Shown in pieces: positions 52,901 to 61,900 of a DNA stretch of 64,000 bases. Positions within the stretch are counted from its first letter, which is position 1, and each line of letters starts with the position of its first letter. This DNA is from Ariolimax columbianus. Taxonomy: Eukaryota; Mollusca; Gastropoda; Stylommatophora; Arionidae. The position numbers and the translations under genes were made by a program. The stretch covers positions 3,773,249 through 3,837,248 of the forward strand of contig JAVGWX010000012.1 of assembly GCA_036924085.1 (NCBI GenBank), read 5' to 3'. The notes beneath the pieces are model-generated. The model worked only from the letters and a program-made list of their open reading frames with translations. It had not been told where the DNA came from and did not search any database.

Positions 52901-55900
52901 CTGACTTCTGTCGGAGTGAACTAAAGTGCCATTTGCACATATGACAGAGGACTGACTTCTGTCGGAGTGTGAGCTGAAGTACCATTTGCACATATAACAG
53001 ATGACTGACTTCTGTCATGGATTAGCTGAAGTGCCATTTGCACATATGACAGAGGACTGACTTCTGTCAGAGTGTGAGCTGAAGTGTCATTTGCACATAT
53101 GACAGAGGACTGACTTCTGTCGGTGTGTGAGCTGAAGTACCATTTGCACATATAACAGATGACTGACTTCTGTCATGGATGAGCTGAAGTGCCATTTGCA
53201 CATATAACAGAGGACTGACTTCTGTCATGGATAAGTTGAAGTTTTTTATGTTAGTCGTTATGCTGCTAATTTTCCTGGAAGTTTCAACGACTGCAGGATG
53301 TCGAAATGACGTTGCTTGTTGGTCCTATATCAAGGATCCAAGGACATATAACATAGCCATGCCTCAGCTATCACACTAGGGCCAAAACAATACAGAACTT
53401 AGGTAAGGCCACAAGGTCTTCATTACATCACACCAGGGCCAAAACAATACAGAACTTACATAAGGCAGCAAGGTCTTCATCACCAACATAGAACACACAA
53501 AAACACTGAATGCATCACAACAAATAGTATGGACTTGATTTTAAACACGCTATGGCTATTCAGTGTCATTCACCTTTACCTCATCCACACATTCACACTT
53601 TCTTCACCCTCTTCTCACCCAACTTCACCTCACCCACCTTCACCTCGCCCACCTTCACCTCACTCAGCTTCACCTCACCCACCTTCACCTCACTCACCTT
53701 CACCTCACTCACCTTCACCTCACTCACCTTCACCTCACCTACCTTCACCTCACTCAGCTTCACCTCACCCACCTTCACCTCACCAACCTATACCTCACCC
53801 ACCTTCATCTCACCCTCCTTCATCTCACCCTCCATCTCACCTTCCTTCACCTCACCCTCCTTCACCTGACCCTCCCTCACCTCTCACCCACCTTCACCTC
53901 ACTTTTTCACACTTCACTCACCCACTTATCTGCCGACCTCCTCCATCCTCCCATGTCCAGACCCAAGACTCCCTAGAGGAGCTGGACTCAAGCAGTGAGC
54001 TAACAGAGAATGGCAGCATACGCAGCAGCCTTACAGACCAGGCAGAGAGTGGACTTGACATGTGGAACAAACATGACAGGTAACTCACTCACTCACCCTC
54101 AATCTGCCAGTCTTGGTTTTGATATTTGTGTACATACCTGTTTTGATCATAGCCTTGATCTGCTGCCATCCTTTACATGTTTGCTCAAGTTCTGGTTCAT
54201 GATTTTCATTTGGACTTCTAACAGCTATAGATGTGACAAGATGGTTGTTTGTCTGATACCAGTGAAGGACAATTGATGAATACAACAGTACATGACCAGG
54301 AATTGACATCTTTTTGGGTAGAGAGTTGCTTAATGAAATCACATGATGTGTGCGATTGTGAGTTTTACTTGGGGTTGGGCTGATTGGATAGATTTGAGTT
54401 GTGCTACGGATAGATGGAGTTTTACTTGGGGTTGGGCTGATTGGATAGATTTGAGTTGTGCTACGGATAGATGGAGTTTTACTTGGGGTTGGGCTGATTG
54501 AATAGATTTGAGTTGTGCTACGGATAGATGGAAAGAACTGCAGATAGAGTGAATGGGTTAGATAGGAAATGCTGCGGATCAAGTGATATGATTAGGGCTA
54601 TGGATTGAATGAAAGGACAGCCGATATGAAAAAGGTAATGAATTCAGTGAAATGGATGTTGATATGAATATGGCTATGAATTGAATGAATTAACTAATTG
54701 AAGCTGCCGAAGACAGATGTGTCTGACTGAAAGGTGCAAATAATTGCAGTCAAGCTGTAAACTAGTGACACAACACATTCCGTTTTCCAGACTACATCCT
54801 GCTACTTGCAAAGCCCCGTTCATTTCTTGGTAGCGGGACATTGAGAACGAACACAGAAGAAGAAGAAGAAGATAATTGAAAGTATGCAGTGTTGAAAACT
54901 TTGAGCTGGTGGATGAACATTTGCCCATCAGAATAGCCAGCTGACACATCCCTGTACTGATCAGCCATATTGTCAGTTTCTAAGTTGAAATGTTTGGATC
55001 AGTTGGGATCAAATACTAGCTGAACCCAGGATCCTGTGTGGATCCCAGGGTACCTTACTAGAGTCAAAAGAATGGGACAACAGCTCCTCTATGTATGTCA
55101 TACAAGGCAACTATTTAGAGTTGGGCTATCCTACTCTTAATGTAAAACAAATAGTTGCAGAAACCACACTTGGAAGACTAGATAAAGTACTCCGATGGAG
55201 GCTTCTCTAGTGGTTGTTTTATGCTCCACAAGGGGCATGAGGGAGAAAATGAAAAATGTCAGGCGCTTTTCTTGATGAACCCGAGTGTTAGGTACCTGAA
55301 GAGGAGGACACAGTAGGACCACTAGCTATCCAAGCATGTCATGACGGGAGTGGGTTGTATGTCAATCAAAATCTTGTCTGCTCCCTGTGGAGCATATGCC
55401 TTCAACAAATACACACCAAGTCATGAAAAGTTTACCTCCGCATATCTGCTGGAAGTTTTTGTGGCTCACAGTTTCTACAGGGTGAAGTAGCCAGCCCATG
55501 CCCAACATTCTTTAGTCACCATATGACATGCCTGACAGGTTACAGTGCTACTATTCTCTGCTCCCCTTTCATATCCCTGTAACACTAGGGTTGTGCCTGG
55601 AGCCAGCAAAATGACCATTGGAACTATCCAAACATATCATGGCAGGTGATTAAAGTAGATTGTGCCTGGAGCCAGAAATATGATCATTAGCTACCCAAGC
55701 ATATCTTGGCAGGTGATTGAAGTAGGTTGTGCCTGGGGCCAGGCCAGCAACCTCATCATGACAACCAAATTGCTGCAGAAATTACAACTGCCTGAGCTGA
55801 CAGCACAGCACGGCTTTAATACAAACTTCCTGTAAGGGGTCCAGCTGCAGCTGTGATCCTATGCTTTGTATGGAGCAAACAGGAAAAATTGTTGTTGGAA

Positions 55901-58900
55901 AAGGTCAAATTAGTCCCATAGCAGAGACTGCAGTCAGGGATGAAGTGTTGAAGACTTTATTGTACTGTACCTCAGCTTTTTGCGAGATGGACTGGTCAGT
56001 TCACTTCCTCGCAGCCTTTTCTTCCCCAACAGTAGGCTAAGCACCTATTTACAGCTTGGTTGACTGGATTATGTTAATAATGGAGATATCAGTCAGTTTC
56101 TTTGCAATGAGAAGTCAAGGGCCCAATCACTCTGGTAGATGTACATTGTCAATGGGGATATCACTAGGTATTTTTGCCATGAAAAGTCAAGGGCCCAATT
56201 GGTATTTTTGCCATGAGAAGTCAAGGGCTCAATCACTCTGGTAGATGTACATTGTCAATGGGGATATCACTTGGTATTTTTGCCATGAAAAGTCAAGGGC
56301 CCAATTGGTATTTTTGCCATGAGAAGTCAAGGGCTCAATCACTCTGGTAGATGTACATTGTCAATGGGGATATTACTTGGTATTTTTGCCATGAAAAGTC
56401 AAGGGCCCAATTGGTATTTTTGCCATGAGAAGTCAAGGGCTCAATCACTCTGGTAGTTGGACATTGTCAGTGAACTATCAAGCATACAAATTTCAACTGA
56501 ATTGCAGCATGTGAGATAATTATAATAAATATCAAACATTCATACCAATCCCAACTTTCTTGACCTCTGTGACCTTTCTACCTCTTACCTGACCCTGGTT
56601 AGAACACCTATGTAAGTATGAAGTGGACCATACGATGTTGATATGTTTAGTCATGTGTGTGGTGCTGTCACAGTTTGGCATTTCTCTTCTCATTGTGTCA
56701 TCTGTGTTTTCACAAACGTGGATGTGACTGTTCTGTGTAACAATTCATGTTTGATTGTTTACTGGAAAGCTTGAACTGTGGATGCATCTTTTTTCTGACC
56801 ATACAACTAAAATACTGAGGAATTTGCCTTGTAGTGGAAGCATGCATCATCAAATAAATAATAACGTTATTATAATTTTAGGATAAATTGATAAATAGCA
56901 AATCAACATATGAATGATAAAAACTATAATTGAAGTATTAAAGTCATTGATACATTTATATATATACCATTTATATATATGAGCATCTGATTAGCTTTGA
57001 TGTAGAGTGCTCTTTTGTCACGGCAAATGTTCCAGATCTGACTACCTTTATTGACATGCACCAGTCGACCCAGCTGTAATTGGGTACCTTGCTTACTCTT
57101 AAGGAAGGAAATGAAACGAGGAAGGGAATCGGCCACCTCACCTAATAAACAAGTTGTGACTTGTACAGTGAAGTCTCTTAACACATCATCCCCAACATGC
57201 CTAAAATAATATTTATTGTCTTATGTTGTCGGAGTCTTATTTGGGGTTGGGACAAGACTAGGAATACTATAACCCCCTGCGCATATCATGAAAGGGGGAC
57301 AAAGGAGTTGTTGATTGGGTTGCCTACCCCATCCTGATGAAACTATGTCACAAAAACTTTAACTTTGTTGTTGAAGACATGTGCTTCACAGGGAGATGAA
57401 ATGCTTTGATCAGAAGCTTTGGATAATATTTTCACCTATCCAGCACAAGGGAATAATAATTTTCAATAAATTGTTTGCATTGGCTGGTGGCCCACATGAA
57501 ATGCTGCTGCAGGCCCAAGGTTGGCCACATGGAGCAGCCATGTTGTGTTATTTGTTCTGCATATTTGTTGTTTGATTGAAGAGCTGTTTTCTGCAGGTGA
57601 AGGTCACATTTACTGTAAGCCTTATATGAGTTAAGTAAACCTACAGAGAAAACAAAGCAAGTCTTACAGTACATCTATGACTTTGACCCAGATTATTTAT
57701 TCCGTTGTTGTCTAGAATGCCTGCCTTTGTAAACATGTGAGTACAGGAAATGTCCAGCTGTTCCTTCCCCCTTCTGACAGCAGATGTCAGAGTTGATGTG
57801 GCCTCACCTGATTCTATTCTGACCAGCCAAAAATTTGTTTGTACAGGCCTGGCAATCATTTGTTTGACCACACCTGTCAATCATCTGCTACCCATGCCTG
57901 TCAATCATTTTTATTTAGCAGACCTGTCAAGCGTTTGTTTGTCCAGGCCTGCCAATCATTTGTTTGTCCAGGCCTGCCAATCATTTGTTTGTCCAGGCCT
58001 GCCAATCATTTGTTTGTCCAGGCCTGCCAATCATTTGTTTGTCTAGGCTCACACATTATGTTTTGTTGATTAAGTGTGTATTATTTATGTTTGAACAATT
58101 GCAGCTCAAATCCATTTGCTTTGCTCACATATCTGCCACAATATTCAGTTTCACTGTTTGGTGGATTTTTCTTTTTGTTGTGCATTTTGTTGGTATGTTA
58201 TCCAAATTATTGTTTGTTTGTATATGACTTCTATTTGTATTTTTTCTTTGATTCGGTTGTGTTTAGTTTCATGTCAAGTAGTGATGTGAATTTGGCTTGA
58301 CTTATACACATCTTGATATGCTGGTCACTCTGGAGAGGTGGGGTGGAGGGGATCCTTGGCCCATGGCTCATCTTGAATGAATTGTACCGCGACACCTGAC
58401 AACTAACTCATGTCACAAAAAGTGAAGTGGGTTGTAGATGGGGCAGGGCTGTCAACCTCATCATACAATTCAAAAGGCTATATAGCTCACTACAAGAGCA
58501 AATAAATGCTTTTGGCACAGACTTCCTGTTAGGAGTCCTACTGCAGTGACGACTTGATGCTCCACTTTATATGTTGTTGGTTGTAGGAAGGCTCGTATGG
58601 TTGGGTTATCACATATAAACTGTTACCTGCTGTAGAGAATCACTTGTGTGGTACAATATTAGGCAAGACTTTCACAACCTTGAAGGCTTATTTGAAATAG
58701 TTATCAGGTAACCCAAACATAGCAATTATTACACGACGAAGTGTCACATAGATTTGATTGAATCATGACCTTTCGTTGTGGACTGACACTAAAACAAAAA
58801 CATAGATTTGATTGAATCACGATCTTCCTTGACACTAAAACAAAAACATAGATTTGATTGAATCATGACCTTTCGTTGTGGACTGACACTAAAACAAAAA

Positions 58901-61900
58901 CATAGATTTGATTGAATCACGATCTTCCTTGACACTAAAACAAAAACATAGATTTGATTGAATCACAATCTTCCGTTGTGGACTGACACTAAAACAAAAA
59001 TATAGATTTGATTGAATCACGATCTTCCTTGACACTAAAACAAAAACATAGATTTCATTGAATCATGACCTTCCGTTGTGGACTGACACTAAAACAAAAA
59101 CATAGATTTGATTGAATCACGATCTTCCGTTGTGGACTGACACTAAAACAAAAACATAGATTTGATTCAATCACGATCTTCCGTTGTGAACTGACACTAA
59201 AACAAAAACATAGATTTGATTGAATCACAATCTTCCGTTGTGGACTGACACTAAAACAAAAACATAGATTTGATTGAATCACGATCTTCCATTGTGGACT
59301 GACACTAAAACAAAAACATAGATTTGATTGAATCACGATCTTCCGTTGTGGACTGACACTAAAACAAAAACATAGATTTGATTGAATCACGATCTTCCGT
59401 TGTGGACTGACACTAAAACAAAAACATAGATTTGATTGAATCACAATCTTCCGTTGTGGACTGACACTAAAACAAAAACATAGATTTGATTGAATCACGA
59501 TCTTCCGTTGTGGACTGACACTAAAACAAAAACATAGATTTGATTCAATCACGATCAAGTGGTGCTGAATCCAAAAGTCCCACACAACACTTGTTGACAA
59601 CCCCAACATTGAACTGTTGTTGTGAGTTCTCCATGACATGCCCTTATTTGCCCAAGTAGGAGCATGGGGTCCCACCACTGATATTGGCCTCCTTCCGGCA
59701 TACAAGCATTTATGCACTGTTGTAGAGCTAGTTTGTGTGACACCATGTTTGACATGAAGAGGTTGCTGCCACCTGTCCCATGTCTTCTTGGATGTGTTGT
59801 ACTTGTGTGTTATTGTTCTGATGATTACATTTTCTAATTAGAGAGGCATGTGGCTGAGCAGCTAAGGTACTCTCCTTATATTCGGGAATACACCAGTTCC
59901 ATTAATTTTGTTGTTGGGTTGGGGGTCTACCTTGCACAGTTACAAGTGGTCTTTATGCCTTTGCCCTAAACATTTTCTCAGAATACATGACAATGATAGG
60001 TTAGTGAATAATGTTTCATGTTCTCATCTTTCTTTCCACCAGCATCACTTTTTACTGGAATTATTGCTTGAAATGTAACCTAATCACTCCTTCCATGCAT
60101 CGGACTGTGGATGTCTTCTTCCTTTGTTTAATTGTGGCTTATAATTTCTGCAGAATGGGCAAGCTGGCCCCAAATACAACTCTCGTTAGTCACCTCTGAT
60201 GGTGTTGCTATTTGTTTTTTCCCCTTTCAGACCCCTGCAACACCTGAGTTCCTTTGATGTTAACACATCAGATGAGTTCCTTTGATGTTAACACATCAGA
60301 TGAGTTCCTTTGATGTTAACACATCAGATGAGTTCTTGTGATGTTAACATCAGATGAGTTCTTGTGATATTAACATCAGATGAGTTCTCGTAATGTTAAC
60401 ATCAGATGAGTTCTTGTGATGTTAACACATCAGATTTCTCATTATGTTAACACATCAGATGAGTTCTTGTGATAACACATCAGATGAGTTCCTGTGATGT
60501 AAACACATCAGATGAGTTGCTGTGATGTTAACACATCAGATGAGTTCTCGTGATGTTAACACATCAGATGAGTTGCTGTGATGTAAACACATCAGATGAG
60601 TTCTCGTAATGTTAACACATCAAATGAGTTCTCTTGATGTTAACACATCAGATGAGTTCTCTTGATGTAAACACATCAGATGAGTTCTCATAATGTTAAC
60701 AACATAACATGAGTTCCTGTGATGTTAACATCAGACGAGTTCCTGTGATGAACTAAACTATTGTTTGGAGCTCGTCTTTAACTTCCTATAACTGTTGAGT
60801 CCAATGTTGAATCGTTGATTCTTCCTCAACTGGCCATGCAGGGAACAGTCCTGTTACACACGGTCAGCAGTTTGTTGGTTTCCCCCCAAGTGTGCACAGT
60901 GGTAAAGCAGATAGTGAAAGCTAGAAAATGTGTTTGCTTGGTCTGTTGTGCTCTATAACAATGAGTTAACCGACTGCGAAATGAACTTAGATGTCAAAAA
61001 TAGATAGTGGTATTTAAGGGCCACCTGATTGAGTTTCTTAGTTTTCTATTTGTTTAGGAACCTTTGAAACAAATGAACTCTTTCAGGACGAGGGGCCACT
61101 GTCAGGGACAGTTTTGTTCCTGTCGTCCATGACAGGAGGCCACTATGAAGGTTCGGTGACATTAAGATGATACATTTAAGATGATACTTTTTATGATACA
61201 GATATATATATATTTTCTGTGTGACAGACTTTTAAGATACTTCAGAAATGTAGGTTGGTTCTTTAGTTCTGTTTTGATCAAAATTGGAAAAGTCAGCAGT
61301 TTTTGTAGAGACATAATTTGCTACCTGTTTAAGTCATTCAATTCAATTATTGATAGTGAATCTGCATGCACCAATCTGCTCTTTTTGTCTGCACAAAAAA
61401 AAACCCTTAGTTTCTTTGAAACTGTTTCTGAAAATGAAAATATACACTTCCTTTTCACAATTGTGATGATTTTTCTAGTCAATTGAAATAATTCATACAG
61501 AGAAGGCAATTCTTCACAAAAACAGGCCGGATAATAAACATACATTCTGTTTCATTTTCTACATGATAGACATTTAATATGACCTTGAAACGAAAGTAGA
61601 TTTATTCCTTCAGTGTTTGGCTATAAATAAATGAACGTGGTGCTGGTGACACCTGATATTTGTGTAAAATATGAAATGTTACCTGTTTAAAGTGATAAAG
61701 TTAGCGTTTTTGAGTCAGGTAACAATGATTTTCAAAATTGCCATGTGCTTGAGCAATATCATGTTAGGTCTACGTTAGATAGTTTCATAAATGGATGTAG
61801 TTTCGAAACAAGTGTGTCACAAATGACAAAACATATGGCGTAGAGGTCTATATTGAGTAAATCTGACATATTTATTGTTTTTTTCCGCGCGTTTTTAAAA

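Noticed and set aside
61181..61486. 101-codon hydrophobic open frame
   Set aside because: AT-rich intron, no homology recognised, Phe/Ile richness explained by composition.
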